Shown here: piece by piece, positions 1-11,640 of the stretch | How the letters are laid out: each line of letters starts with the position of its first letter | Position numbering within the stretch: the stretch's first letter is position 1 | NCBI GenBank assembly: GCA_012845835.1 | Contig: JABAKD010000018.1 | Coordinates: 6,255,862-6,319,861, forward strand | DNA: 64,000 nucleotides | Direction: 5' to 3' | Origin: Undaria pinnatifida | Taxonomy: Eukaryota > Sar > Phaeophyceae > Laminariales > Alariaceae | Made by a program: the position numbers and the translations under genes | Notes under the pieces: model-generated | The model's input: the letters and a program-made list of their open reading frames with translations, nothing else | Database searches by the model: none | What the model was told of the DNA's origin: nothing

Positions 1-2980
1 AGATGTAGCCGCGGCGCACGAGAAGTTCATGTCGGACGTTCAGGTGAGGCATTCCCGCCAAAAAAAACGCGATTGCTACGGTGGGGGGTCCGCCGAGCCG
101 CCTGCTTCCCGCAATTCTGAACTGTTGTCTAGGATACAGTTGTGAAAGTCGGGGAACCTGGTTTGGCCCGCGTGTGCTTCCAATATTATGAGAAGGAAAA
201 CGAAATACAAGACTGGCCGAAAGCACTATTTTAATACTCTAGACCCTGCCCCTAGCCCCGACCCTACCCGTAGGACTTTGTGCGGGAAACATCCGACGTT
301 TCTTTTTTGTCGTCGAAAACTTGGTCAACCACAATAAAACTGACAACCTGGTATAATCGAAAACATTCCCCAATTTCCAATCTTTATCCTGGAGGTAATA
401 ACTCGGACGTAAGGCTACCGGGTCCCCCCTATTTTTTTTGCTGGGGCACCTCGTTTGAGGAGGTCTGTACCGAGTGCAAAAAGCCTGACTTGTGACGAAA
501 CCTGAAAGCAGCACCACCCGACGCGTGCTGAAATAGAGGTACCAGTATCACTTTTTTGGCTAGAAACGGTTTCTGGAGGACGGGAGGGCTTATAGCACGA
601 ATCCGTCGAAATTTGGGGACGAAATTACTTGAAGATAGTATAGGGAGGGACTTGGGGGCTCTGAACGGGTGGGGGTTATATAGCCGCCGAAACCGTCAAA
701 AATTTGGGGACAATTTTAATTGAAGATGGCATAGGGAGGGACTTGGGGACTCCAAAGGGGGGGGTTTTAGCCCAAAGTCATCGAAATTTGGGGACAAACT
801 TACTTGAAGATAGTATAGGGAGGGACTCGGGGGCTCTGAACGGGTGGGGGTTACATAGCCGCCGAAACCGTCAAAAATTTGGGGACAATTTTAATTGAAG
901 ATGGCATAGGGAGGGACTTGGGGACTCCAAAGGGGGGGGTTTTAGCCCAAAGTCGTCGAAGTTTGGGGACAAACTTACTTGAAGATAGTATAGGGAGGGA
1001 CTTGGGGGCTCTGAACGGGTGGGGGTTATATAGCCGCCGAAACCGTCAAAATCTGGGGACAATTTTAATTGAAGATGGCATAGGGAGGGACTTGGGGACT
1101 CCAAAGGGGGGGGTTTTAGCCCAAAGTCATCGAAATTTGGGGACAAACTTACTTGAAGATAGTATAGGGAGGGACTTGGGGGCTCTTAAGGGGTGGGGGT
1201 TATATAGCCGCCGAAACCGTCAAAAATTTGGGGACAATTTTAATTGAAGATGGCATAGGGAGGGACTTGGGGACTCCAAAGGGGGGGGTTTTAGCCCAAA
1301 GTCATCGAAATTTGGGGACAAACTTACTTGAAGATAGTATAGGGAGGGACTTGGGGGCTCTTAAGGGTATGGGTTATTGCTCAAAGTCGTCGGAATTTGC
1401 AGTAAAAAAAAAAAAAACTCGTTGCATGTCGTGGGCCATGGAATTTGCAGTTTTAAGAAAAAAAATCGAGTTGCACTTTTTTTTTTTCTTTTCCCTACAA
1501 GGTAAAGTAAGTATGGAGGGCCTCAGGCGATGAGCCTTAGAAAAACAACTGGTCTACAAGTACCCCTGCCGTGACATGCCTCGCTCGATGGACAACCCCC
1601 ATGGCCTATACAGGCATATTTACGAACAACATTGGACATGTGTTCACGACATCGGTTAGTTGGTGTAATTTTGGACCCCGATGCCTCAAATTATTCGCGC
1701 ACCCCCCCCACTCGGAGCTCCGTTCCGGCATAGTAGGGATGCGAGGGTCTATGGTCGTACGACTACGGCCATGCAAAAATTGAGTACACCCCCCCCCCCC
1801 CTCCCGCTCGGAGCTCCGTTCCGGCATAGTAGGGATGCGAGGGTCTATGATCATACGACTACGGCCATGCACAAACTGAGTACACCTCCCCCCCCCCCCC
1901 CCCCCCCCCTCCGTTCGGAGAAAAGGGGGGCGGAGAGAAGGACGAAAGTCCCCCTGGTTGCTCCAACAGCTATCAACAGCCCCTTGCTAGCTTCCGCAAA
2001 ACCCGAGCCAACTTCCATCCCAGCTGGCGACGTCGAACTCCCGACGCCAGCCTCCAGATAATGGGATCGAGCCGAGTACGGGTATCTCTCTTGCACAGTC
2101 CGTTTTTTTTGCGGCCGAAAAAGCGCTACCGCTATTGTACCATCCATGCGTTGGTATGTGCCGCAAATACGGCACACGAGATAGCATTTTCGCCAACCTT
2201 GACAGGCGGCTAAGGTCGCGTATGGCTGGCCTTGGCGGACGCCAAACTACGGTAGTACCAGGTAAGTTTTTGTGTGGAACACTCGGCGCCTACGTACGTG
2301 CCCCCTCCTGACCGGTACACGTTTCGTTTCCCTTTTGAGCGGGGACACAAGCTACGGTAGAGATGCGCCAATTTTTTTTTTTTTTTTTTTTCCTCTCTGA
2401 TAAGGTTCTTGGCTTAAGGAGCTCTATACCCCACCTTGAGAGTATTTTTTTGAGGGAAAAACAAGAAAAAAAAAACTGAAAATGCAACGCGATGGACAGT
2501 CCCATGGTCTTGATGTACAAAACAAACAGTTTTGCCAGAAATAAAAATGTCGAAATTCCGACGGTTTTGGGCTAAGGAGCCCCGCCATTCAGAAAACATT
2601 CCGGCCAAAACGGGGTGTACCATACCTTGATGCCTCTGCCCTTCTGTGCTGCGGAAGGTGTGCACCCATTGAATTGCAGTGCTGGGTCATTCCATCCTTG
2701 GGGCCCCGCGCAGCAGGAGTTTCTGAGCTCCCTTGTATGAGGAGCTCAATATATCACCCGAAGCATGGCTCCGAAGGCGTTTAGTTCGGGCGACCCCGAC
2801 CTGTGTTCGTACGGGCTTGTCCCAAAACGGAAGCATACCATAAAAAATAATCGAGTCGTTCTGCGGTAGCCCCCCCCCCAACTTTTCTTCAACGAAATCG
2901 CCGGTTTTGAAACTTCGCTCCCGGGCGTACCTCCTGAAACACGGTGCCCCTTGCCACCCCGACGCCATCGTTCGATAGTC

Positions 2981-3055
<75 letters not shown>

Positions 3056-4855
3056 ATAGTAGTAGTAGTACTAGTACTAGTACTAGTACTAGTACTAGTA
3101 CTAGTACTAGTACTAGTAGTAGTAGTATACTAGTAGTAGTAGTAGTAGTCCTTTGCACACAAGAAAGTATGTGACGGATGTTTTTCGCGTAACATCCTTT
3201 TTTGTGTGACGCACAGCCATGAAACGGTCGTTGAACAATATCGCTAACATCCTTTTTCGTGTGAAGCACAGCCATGAAAACGGTCGTTGAACAAAATCGC
3301 TAACATCCTTCCTCGTGTGAAGCAGCCATGAAATGGTCGTTATAGAAAATCGCTAACATCCTTCCTCGTGTGAAGCAGCCATAAAACGGTTGTTAAAACA
3401 AAGTCGCTAGCGTCCTTCCTCGTGTGAAGCAGACATGAAACGGTTGTTAAAACAAAATCGCTAGCATGCTTCCTCGTGTGAAGCAGACATGAAACGGTCG
3501 TTAAAGAAAATCGCTGGGTTTCGGGGGGGGACTAGATCGTAGAATCAGTCAAGCTTACTAACCGATAGTTCACGATTGGGGAGCTCAACCGATCAGAAGC
3601 GTTGGACCCAACAAAGTGCCACCCCTGGCATGGGATGCTTGCCATATGGCGATGGCAGGGGCGAGGAGGAGGGGGGGGGGCATATTTATCGCCGGGGTTG
3701 AGTCACTCGCACGAGTGACTCGGTATCACACGCGAAAAACAAAAAAGGACCATCGTAGACCGATTTGTTTTTGGCGCAGCATAGCCTGCCTACCATCCCC
3801 TACCACCACCCCCATACGATCGTACACGGCGCAAAGCGTCTAGCCAGCACAAACGCTTAGAAAAAACCGCATGCTACGATAGAGGTATACCTTTTTTTGG
3901 CGTAAATTTTTTTTGAATGGCGGGGCTCCTTGACCCAAAATCGTCGGAAAAAAAAGAAATAATAGATCATTTTTTTTTCGAATCATTTCTTGTTAAGGAG
4001 GTGAGGAAACTAGAAGGATGTGACATGGAAGTGTTTGGTAGACTAGAAAGTAGCGAGAAAACGATTGCTGTCCCAGGAGATAGATGGTGCCCCACGGACG
4101 GCGAAACAGGACGGGGATAGGATATCCAATCAGTTTATATGTAATATGTGTAAGATATGGAAAAAGCGTAACGAGCGCCCACATGTTGGAGGAGTTTCTA
4201 TTACGGGGGACCATAGTAAATAGGACCAAATATTGTTAGTCAAAATAGGGAAATATATTGGTTTTTGTGTGTACCGTATGTCCTATTTACTATGGTCCCC
4301 CGTAAATATTAGGAGTGGGAAAGGTGCTCCGTCTCGAAAGGGATGCGTGGTCAATGGTCAAATGACTAAGGCAAGCCACAAATGAGTACGCCCCCCGCCC
4401 CCCCCCCCTTCCTGTAAATCTCAGGCTGCCTTTCTTACTCCCCCCCGCCTTCATGCGGACATGCGCAATTAGAATACCCCCCTCTATGCCCCCCTATTTC
4501 GCTTTCTGTTTTAATGGGTGGATGATGACTGGACCGATTTATGAACGGATGAATGGGTGGATGGATGTTTGGATGAGGTAATGGGTTGTTTGATGAACCA
4601 AGCGATGAATCGATGGGTCGGATGGATGACATATTAATGTGATGAGTCGGTGGCCCAGTCGACCAATCACTTCACCCTCCCTCCCTCCCTCCCTCCCTCC
4701 CTCCCTCTCTCCCTGCCCCTCTCGTGCTCGACGTGCAGGCACTAGCAAACTCCGGGCTAGCGAAAAAGGTGGCAACTAGTGCGGAAGCTTACCACGATGC
4801 CATGCTGGAGTACGCCACCTCTGAGCCGCAGCTTAAATCCGGCGCTCCACAATAA
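1..4855 (+). CDS. 3' end of an unidentified gene (last two exons)
   Basis: Two exons can be joined in phase: 1-43 (cut by the window edge) and 4739-4855. The first ends at a CAG|GTGAGG donor. The second starts after a pyrimidine-rich tract and a GTGCAG acceptor, and ends with TAA at 4853-4855. Both junctions are phase 0, and the joined C-terminus is about 52 residues. It is Ala-, Glu- and Lys-rich with no Pro or Gly until near the end, so it is probably helical. I recognise no family. The 4.7 kb intron holds the repeats listed below. The gene converges on copy A of the tRNA-binding-domain gene. The alternative is that both stretches are chance reading frames; matching phase, good splice sites and coding-like composition argue against that. 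Confidence 0.5.
44..603. other. intron sequence without recognisable features
   Basis: Start of the 4.7 kb intron. I see only short A/T runs and no coding exon or clear repeat boundary. Confidence 0.4.
604..1372. repeat. satellite, about 175-bp dimeric unit
   Basis: About 4.5 tandem copies of a unit of about 175 bp. Each unit is made of two diverged halves of about 87 bp that share the core GGGGACAA...ACTTGAAGATAGTATAGGGAGGGACTT. Reading frames across it merely repeat. Related single or short-array copies occur at 11150-11230, 11540-11600, 16160-16230, 21545-22090, 22640-22700, 53555-53645 and 59180-59260. Confidence 0.9.
1695..1910. repeat. two copies of a ~95-bp dispersed repeat with poly-C tails
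   Basis: Two near-identical units beginning CGGAGCTCCGTTCCGGCAT, each ending in a C run. The core (GAGGGTCTATG, ACTACGGCCATGCA) also occurs, mostly inverted, near 13170-13250, 29690-29760, 30600-30680 and 43320-43390. Confidence 0.8.
2300..2700. repeat. dispersed MITE-like fragment
   Basis: Contains the motif TTCCGACGGTTTTGGGCTAA and a poly-T run. The block is related to pieces at 10985-11270, 14790-15020 and 59290-59470. Ends are not clear. Confidence 0.4.
2855..3550. mobile_element. MITE-B copy expanded by a (TAG)n run and internal tandem repeats
   Basis: Left end GTCGTTCTGCGGTAGCCCCC and right end GGGGGGACTAGATCGTAGAATCAGTC are imperfect inverted copies, as in the related copies at 16686-16920, 23085-23322, 23691-23951, 28185-28421 and 33675-33938. 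A (TAG)n/(TAGTAC)n microsatellite at about 2977-3150 interrupts it. Between 3180 and 3510 a unit of about 60-70 bp (core CTAACATCCTTCCTCGTG) repeats about six times. No coding capacity. Confidence 0.65.
2977..3150. repeat. (TAG)n and (TAGTAC)n microsatellite
   Basis: An almost pure trinucleotide run that passes into a hexanucleotide variant. The Ser-, Val- and Leu-rich reading frames across it are artefacts. Confidence 0.95.
3650..3860. repeat. MITE-D fragment
   Basis: Carries the family's palindromic motif of the form CTCGCACGAGTGAC and a GGCGCAGCATAGC-type block found in the other MITE-D copies. Confidence 0.5.
3868..3990. mobile_element. MITE-A left-end fragment
   Basis: Starts with GCTACGATAGAGGTATACC and runs through the family's GGGGCTCCTTGACCCAAAA block. 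The right half is missing. Confidence 0.55.
4201..4305. mobile_element. 105-bp MITE with perfect 26-bp terminal inverted repeats
   Basis: The first 26 bases (beginning TTACGGGGGACCATAG) are the exact reverse complement of the last 26. The interior is AT-rich and non-coding. A rearranged relative lies at 62731-62912. The target-site duplication is not clear. Confidence 0.85.
4320..4410. repeat. short dispersed repeat next to a poly-C run
   Basis: The block GGATGCGTGGTCAATGGTCA recurs inverted at about 24760-24840 and 50790-50880, each time beside a C- or G-rich run. Confidence 0.5.
4739..4855 (+). CDS. terminal exon of the unidentified gene
   Basis: 38 codons plus TAA in phase 0, starting after the acceptor at 4737-4738. 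A (CCCT)n run at about 4677-4712 lies directly upstream and supplies much of the pyrimidine tract. Confidence 0.5.
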   Translation, partial: ALANSGLAKKVATSAEAYHDAMLEYATSEPQLKSGAPQ

Positions 4856-4919
4856 TCAGGCGTAATTTAATTGGGAATGCGGAAACTACACCCACCTCCT
4901 GCGATGTGTGCGAGTGCCA

Positions 4920-5295
4920 CGCCATCATTTCCATGGGATATATTTTTCCACGGGATCTGGCTTTGGCCACAGTATTGGCTCTTGTCACGGGATCGCTTTG
5001 GTCCCGGTATTGATCCCCATGGGATCGATGTTGTCACGACGGGCTTGGTTTTGCCACGAGTTTGGTATGACACGGGGTCGATCGTTCGACGGGATCGAAT
5101 TTGGGATCGTTTTTGCCACGGGACTACGTTGTCGCGGGATCGTTTTTGCTACGGGACTAAGATGGCCACCGGATCGATGTACCACGGGCTTCGTTTGTCA
5201 CGGGATCGATTTTTCTCATGGGATTGTTTGGTCACGGGGTCTGGTCGTGCCGCAGGATCGATTTTGGCACGGGATCGTATTGTTAGTATTGGGCT
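4920..5295. repeat. degenerate ~21-bp minisatellite
   Basis: Many imperfect copies of CACGGGATCG-T-TTG units. Reading frames across it are repetitive. Confidence 0.75.
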
Positions 5296-6535
5296 TTGTT
5301 ATGCTACAGGTACAGTGCTAACCGGTAGCATGCAGTACATAACGCCAGTACTAATAATAATGCTATTGATAGTTGGTGTCCTTGTTTGATAACTGATTGT
5401 TGCTGGTGGTGTGTAGCACACGGTAATTTTATGCTGCTAACTGCGGAGGCGAAATATCGTTATTTAGTGGGGTACGAAGAGCTCTGATATTAAGTAATTT
5501 GGGCGACACTACGTCGACATGCGTCACATACATGTGTCATGGTTAATACCTGGTACGTTCTTTTCCCGTGTGTTTTACAACATGTCCTTGGTTCTTTATG
5601 AACATACATAAATCTAGTGGAAAACGGGAGCAGGCGTAATATTTCTCGAGAAAATTCTTCGGGAGCCAAACGCCCTAATCCACCAATTCTTATCAACGAT
5701 GTCAGGAGACGAACGGCTTGTGCAGCCCTTGACAGGCGGGGTTTTTCCAGTAATTACCGTGACTGACACCAACCTACTAGGTTTTAGTGTGGAACGCTTG
5801 ATTTTACCCCCTTTTGACCGCTGCACGTTTTTTCTTCGACTGACCGCCGCCTGAAATATTTGCTGTCAAGTGGGAAACCTCATAAATACGAGGTGCAATC
5901 GCTACCGTACTAGTAAAGCATCTCGTTGCAAGTTCGTTCAAAGAATTTTCCCTGGTGGTTGAGGTCAGGGCTGCTACAGCAGTAGAGAGGGTTAATCCTT
6001 GTTCCACTGCGAAGAATATCCTACACTACTTCCAAGTGCTTCCCCCCAAAAGGCGAGCGGACTTTTAAAAAGGGGATACAGCGGGGGTACTCGATTTAAG
6101 AGCCTCTTGAAACAGGTTAGTGTTGGCGCTCTTATCTCCCTACCGCTCTTATCTCAGATTGGATCGTATCGTAACATATATTGGTAGTCTATAGGGGTGA
6201 CAATCATTTATGTTTTAGTATAGGGGTGAACGCTCTTGATTCCGTTTTTTCTTAACAAGTGTGGGCGCTCATAAACCGGGTACCCCACTGCTGTCAAGAA
6301 ATTGCACCCACGTTATCGAAGACTGGCCAAGGTCTAACACAGCCCTCCGCATGTTCCGAAGCGCGCGCAGCGGTAGCGTAAAAACAGCTCTTCTTGTTAC
6401 TGCGACAACTGAGGACATCCTGGAATATCCCCAGGTTTTTACTATTAATATATGTATACTGTGCGCATGTTTTTTATGCTTCATGCTTCAGCCTGCCGGA
6501 GTCTCCCAGACCATTCTTTTTTTCAAGCCTAAAGG
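5296..6535. other. intergenic, no feature seen
   Basis: No coding exon, tandem repeat or element end that I can support. Confidence 0.35.
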
Positions 6536-6539
6536 TTGA

Positions 6540-6960
6540 TTTTCAATCAGTTTGGGAAAGTGTTGCGAAAGTCTACTGAGGCGGTCGTAGTGCTGGCGGA
6601 CAAGGAATGCCCACAAATTTGCGCATTCCGGGGTGTAACGGAGTACGTTTCGGCCGCGCACAGCATCGGGTGGGATCTCGCCCACGGACACCTTTTTCCA
6701 GTTGTCTTGCCAGACGGGCACCATGGGGGCGTGGCGTTTTCCGCACCGCGCATGGTCACGGCGCTGCAAGGGCAGCTGCGCACGGCGGGACTGCCCAGTA
6801 ACTTTACACGGCATTCATCTCGTTCCGGCGGGTCTCTGAGCAAGTCCCTCTGGCGGGAACCCCGATGGACGAGATCATGGAAATCGGGGGCTGGAAGACG
6901 GTGAGCATGGCACGATATTACATTTTGGGCCTACCACCAGTGCGAGACTACCAGAGGCGA
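6540..6960 (+). pseudogene. tyrosine recombinase (phage-integrase fold) remnant, frameshifted
   Basis: The first frame (to about 6850) gives an integrase-like C-terminal half: FRGVTEYVSAA, then VTALQGQLRTAGLP, then RHSSRSGGSLSKSL, which holds the H-x-x-R catalytic motif. The continuation MDEIMEIGGWKTVSMARYY, with the conserved Trp and the Tyr nucleophile region, is in a different frame, so one indel lies near 6850. No start, N-terminal domain or reverse transcriptase is seen. This half-domain is typical of tyrosine-recombinase elements (Cryptons, DIRS-like elements, integrated viruses). I cannot tell which from this fragment. It is a dead copy. Confidence 0.75.
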
Positions 6961-7079
6961 AGCGGCAACGGGAGCATGCCTGTTTCGACGCGCTCGACCT
7001 CCCGTTGTCCACCAGAGTTCGAGAGAGATTTTAGCTGCCTGCTCACGGAAGTATTTCGGCAAGTAACGTAAGTTTGGGG

Positions 7080-7375
7080 AGCGGAGAGGTACCCAGACTC
7101 CAGGCCGTGGGTTCAAGAAAACGGGGTAAGAAGTTTGGGAAGGACCGCCGGCCGGAGCAGGAGGCCTCGTCCAATCCAATGCTTACGTTAAGCGATCCGT
7201 GACAGAGGGAAGGAACGCCGCAGGAAATGCTGCCGCGCTGAGGTTTCCCCGATTTCGGTCAACCTCAGCACGCGTGGTATATCCACAGGTGGGGACCTCC
7301 TGCCGGAGCAGGAGACCTAATCCACTCCAATGCATACATGAAGTGATCCGCAACGGAGGGAAATAATACCACAGC
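7080..7375. repeat. two direct copies of a ~60-bp block
   Basis: CCGGAGCAGGAGGCCTCGTC... at about 7150 recurs with changes at about 7303. The two blocks are about 150 bp apart, just downstream of the recombinase remnant. Confidence 0.55.
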
Positions 7376-8027
7376 ATCCTTTTTTTAAAGCATTTTCAGC
7401 ACAACCCGGGGTACCCCTTGTTGGTTTGCCTCTCAAAGCCCGTTCCCCGGCTGGTTCATGGTAGGTACGTAGAGTAGAGGTAAAGCAGTCGTAGGTACAA
7501 GGCGGTTTGTACCGCGGGCGGCATTCACCGCTCGCTACGCTCGCTCAGGAAGGCAAAATATAACAAATTATTTAAAAGCAAATATTGCTTATTGATTGCG
7601 GGTGGTGCACACTACTAGCGACTTGAAAATGCCAAGAGCCCCCGCGCCACGGTTCAGGAAAACTACCCGGACGCCATATGCATGCGTATACCATATGTAC
7701 TTGGTGCCATCCTGCTGTTGTACTTGCGATGTCATTTCCCTGTCTCAAAGCTTATAACAGAGGTTTTTGTCTCTCCAGGATGACAAACCGGCACGGACAG
7801 TGGGTGTGCTAGACGTCGAGATGTGTGGAAAAAACAGTTTTAAAAAACACACAGCAGTGTGGTTGAGGTGTCGGCAAAGAGACGGTTGTTCTTGGTCACG
7901 TTAGTAACGCCTCAACCCATTTCCAACTCCTGAAATTAGGCTATTTATATTGTAACTCCCAAGTGTTTTGTCCCCATGTCGGGACTTAGGTGCTAAAAGG
8001 GTTGAGATATTCCAAACTAAAAACAGA
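7376..8027. other. intergenic, no feature seen
   Basis: No supported gene or repeat boundary. Confidence 0.3.
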
Positions 8028-8523
8028 GACCAAGGCTACGGTGGGGGCCGGGGTACTCAGTAGGGGGGTTACTTTTTTTTTTTTTTAGCGGCACGGGATC
8101 ACGCGCGCGAGTGATCCGTATGCTTCTTTGCAATCTTACGCCTTCGTGCCATTCTAGTTATGCTATATGAACCCGCAATGGAATGGTAAGCTACGCTGCG
8201 CCAAATGAACCACCTGATGTCATTTTGTGTCAGCGAATTGAAGAGACGTTCCTGCGAGTGTGGATACCGGTACTGAAAATGGTGTTATGGTATCCCCTTT
8301 CCCCCGTTTCGGCGTTACGATTTATAGCAGTTGTCCCTTTTTACCTGGCAGGCGTTATCGCCTGCCTGAACGAACGGCTCTCCCCCCCTTTCGCTCAGAT
8401 GGCATCGGGCGAACAGCAAGCAATCAATCAATACGAGATATACAACATCCAAGCAACCCTCCCTAGGTCCATACTGCCCCATCTTGACACAATAGGGTTA
8501 CGGCCCCCATCCTAGCCTTGGTC
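8028..8523. mobile_element. MITE-D, full-length copy (496 bp)
   Basis: Begins GACCAAGGCTACGGTGGGGG and ends with its near-perfect reverse complement (20 of 22 bases). Inside are a palindromic ATCACGCGCGCGAGTGAT motif and a GGTAAGCTACGCTGCGCC block. Related pieces occur at 3650-3860, 10510-10845, 14140-14800, 22500-22600, 23970-24240, 27455-27750, 31195-31370, 31840-32130 and 50210-50480. No transposase. Confidence 0.75.
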
Positions 8524-8937
8524 TAGAGCATTATGTTACATCTAGACGGTGGTCCGTCACAGGGCTGAGCGCCAGCGTACTTACAAAAGTCCAAGTTAGT
8601 TGTTGGTGGCTTTTTAACACAAATATTGAAAACGCAACAAGAACAAAAAAAGTGAAAAGATTAGACTAAGGAAACATAACGTCGTTCTCGGCAAAACGTT
8701 TGCTCTTGTCTTCTTCTTCTTTGCGTCGTCGGCTACTTTTTTTAGCCAACACGAACGCACGGCTGTATGTACATTGATACTCTACGCAGGGCCGATAGCA
8801 GACCATTCTGCTGTGCTTGCGGTAGGTAGATGGTGCTGTGGCTATCGGAGCTTGGTCTGTGCCTTCGTGTTGTGCGCAAAACAAGCAAGTGGGTTCAAAA
8901 GGCAAAAAAGCAAAGAAAACAGCGCACGCAACAAACG
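8524..8937. other. intergenic, no feature seen
   Basis: Nothing supported apart from short A-rich runs. Confidence 0.3.
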
Positions 8938-9036
8938 TGGTCCATGGATCGATCCAAGAAACGCAGGCAACACTCCATGCGTAGTCCATGGATCGATCCG
9001 GGAAGCAGAAGGCACGTAATCCATGGATCGATCCGG
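8938..9036. repeat. three tandem CCATGGATCGATCC units
   Basis: CCATGGATCGATCC occurs three times at spacings of about 40 bp. Confidence 0.8.
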
Positions 9037-9299
9037 AAAAAATAATTTCCCCGTCGGCAGTCAAGATAAAAGAGTAGGCCGGGAGGCCGAACAACTGCCG
9101 AAGGCGGCCATAGTTTTAACGCTAGGTGATCAGGGGGATGTAACTTGCACTGCCCCCTGGGTCCGGCGTTGCAATTCAGCGGCTGAAACCGTTTTATATG
9201 AAACGTCCACACCAAAGCCACAGAGGCTATTCCTCCGCATACTCAGCGCCTAGTGCGTCACGACTGTAAGTCTACGGCACCCTATACGTTTCCGTGCTC

Positions 9300-9580
9300 C
9301 CACGTCCCCTCTGCAACAGTGCTGCTTCCCTCCACATCATGCCACACACTCGAGTCCCGTATTACATTATCATCACGCGGACTAACCCCGAGAGGTCAGC
9401 CCCGCCCACAGCCGAGATTAACCATCACCGTCAAACAATGATGCCACACTACATAATATATATGCAGGAAGGGATTCTATACTATTATGAAACCCCTGAT
9501 GCCCGGAGACCAGCATCAATCAGCCCCTCAATGCGAGATATGACAGGAGGTCCCGAACGACGTATCGCAAAGGCCAGGTA
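9300..9580. repeat. dispersed repeat shared with 12650-12890
   Basis: The blocks CCCACAGCCGAGAT, AACAATGATGCC and CGGAGACCAGC occur in the same order and spacing at 12700-12800. Confidence 0.6.
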
Positions 9581-10509
9581 AAACGGCGCATCCCGAAAAC
9601 ATCCATCATGAAGCACTGTCAAGGCGAAACGTCAACCCCACTTTCCACCATCAATTATTGCCAAGATAAAACGGTAATCCGAATACCAATGTTACTTGGA
9701 AATCCTACCCAAGAGGCTCATCTCCTAAATAAAGGCTTGTGCGGTGAAACGCCGTTGCAACCGGTGTCCGCTTTCACTGTCAAGCTCATCAACTGAATCG
9801 AACGCATGTGAATGCACGTGTACACTATCAACTCAAGAATTGCAATGGTAAAACGGCAATCCCAACACCAAATGTCTCAATCTCGAGCTCAATATAAATA
9901 ATTCTCCCATATAATATAAAAACATGTATGCACGCCAGCTGTGAGATCGAAGATTCTCGTCGAAACTGATCTTTGCAATGTGTGATGCTCCGATCGCGCG
10001 TATAACTGGGTGTGTGTCCTCATTAAGGACAGGTCGGCGACTCCCCTTACAGCTACAGTGTAGCTTGTACCAGGGCCAATGATCTCCCATGTATGCTGAC
10101 ACAGTATCTACGTGAAAGGAAAATCCAAATTCAACAAGCAAGAACCTGCTGGGAAAACCTCCTACCTAAAATTGTGGATAACACCGTCTTCAAAAGTAAA
10201 ACCCTCTACCGCCCGATAACATCGGCTCCCCAGTTGTGTTCTCCGCGAGAAAGAGCAAAACAACGACAGGTCTCCGGTGGAAAAACAACTAAAATCGAAC
10301 CGATTCGAAGCCCCCCTGCTAGACACTCCCCACCAGCGAATGAACATGACGAAACGCCTCCGCGTGTGCACAGGCGTGATGAGATGCATCAGATTTCTTC
10401 TCTGCTGACGTAAGCATCAGGCGATCTCTTAACTCCACGTTGTGGCCACACTCCGCTTTCATAGACGAAAGCGTAACGCCTGTCTGCGTGATATAGAAAA
10501 CCAAAAGAC
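9581..10509. other. intergenic; short degenerate AAACGG repeats only
   Basis: A loose AAAACGG-AATCC motif recurs near 9580, 9670 and 9850. A block GCCAGCTGTGAGATCGA near 9940 is related to sequence near 52165 and 60550. No gene seen. Confidence 0.35.
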
Positions 10510-10845
10510 AAAGGCAACGGTAGGGGGCGTACTCCCTTTTTCACTGCCGGATACATGAGCCACTCGCACGAGTGACTTTATGCCTCACCGCCAAGAACAC
10601 CTTTAGTTGATCTGTTTGGCAGCGTAGCTGCTATTAATAGCCGTTCCATTCCGGGATTCACATCGCCAAATTTTAAAACAACACGAAAAAGCTTAGCACC
10701 GCCGAAGGGACAGGGAGGTGGGTCACTCGCACGAAACTCAAAAAAGGAGAGGAATAGGGGGGTCACTCGCGCGAGTGACCGCGAGTCACTGCAAGCAAGG
10801 GCTCCAAAAGTGACCAGCCCCCATGCTACGGCCATGCACAAACTG
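10510..10845. repeat. MITE-D fragments with CACTCGCGCGAGTGACC palindromes
   Basis: Several copies of the CTCGCACGAGTGAC-type palindrome and the GGCAGCGTAGCTGC block. Confidence 0.55.
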
Positions 10846-10900
10846 AACACCCATCCTCGCACCGTGGCCTTTTGGCCAAACGGCGCCAGCACACACCACA

Positions 10901-11640
10901 AGTCCACCATAGATAAACCTCCGGTCAGTAGCCTTGTGCGTGCATAATTCGCATCGACACATGATACGGCAGAGTCGCATCGTTTTCTTCCTTCTCAATA
11001 CCACCCCTCATTTAAGGAGCTCTATGCCTCACACGAAACACTTGAGTTTCAGTGTAGAGAAAGAGCAACCCGATGAACAAACCCACGGCCTGGCAGGTGT
11101 ACCAAAAAATAATGTTGCAAAACAAGAATCGCCTTCGACGATTTTCGGGCTAACTCCTTTAGAGCCCCCAAATCTCTCTCTATACTAACTTCAATTAAAT
11201 CTGTCCCCCAAAAGGGTTTCCAGTAGTGAAGGCGTTAAGGAGTCGCGTCATTCAGGAAAAAAAAATAGCCAGGCACACATCACAAGTCCATCACAGATAA
11301 ACCTCCGGTCAGTAGCCTTGCGCGTGCATAATTCGCATCGACGCATGATACGGCAGAGTCGCATCGTTTTCTTCCTTCTTAATACTACTCCTCAATTGAG
11401 GAGCTCTATGCCTCAGACGAAACACTTGAGTTTCAGTGTAGAGAAAGAGCAACCCGATGAACAAACCCACGGCCTAGCAGGTATACCAAAACTTTCAACG
11501 GTTCTGGGTCAAGATGGCCCAACCCCTTTTCAGCCCCAAAATCCATCCTTACACTAACTTGAAGTAATTTTGTCCACAGAATGGGTTTCGAGTTAGTGAA
11601 GGCGCTAAGGAGCCCCGTTTTTCAGAAAGAAAAAAGAGCC
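10901..11640. repeat. direct duplication of a ~210-bp segment, offset 384 bp
   Basis: 10901-11113 and 11285-11493 are nearly identical (both start AGTCCA and include CGGTCAGTAGCCTTG and GATGAACAAACCCACGGCCT). Each copy is followed by a different fragment of the 87-bp satellite family. Confidence 0.8.

Noticed and set aside
2889-3275. Leu-, Ser- or Val-rich frames on both strands
   Set aside because: They come from the (TAG)n run.
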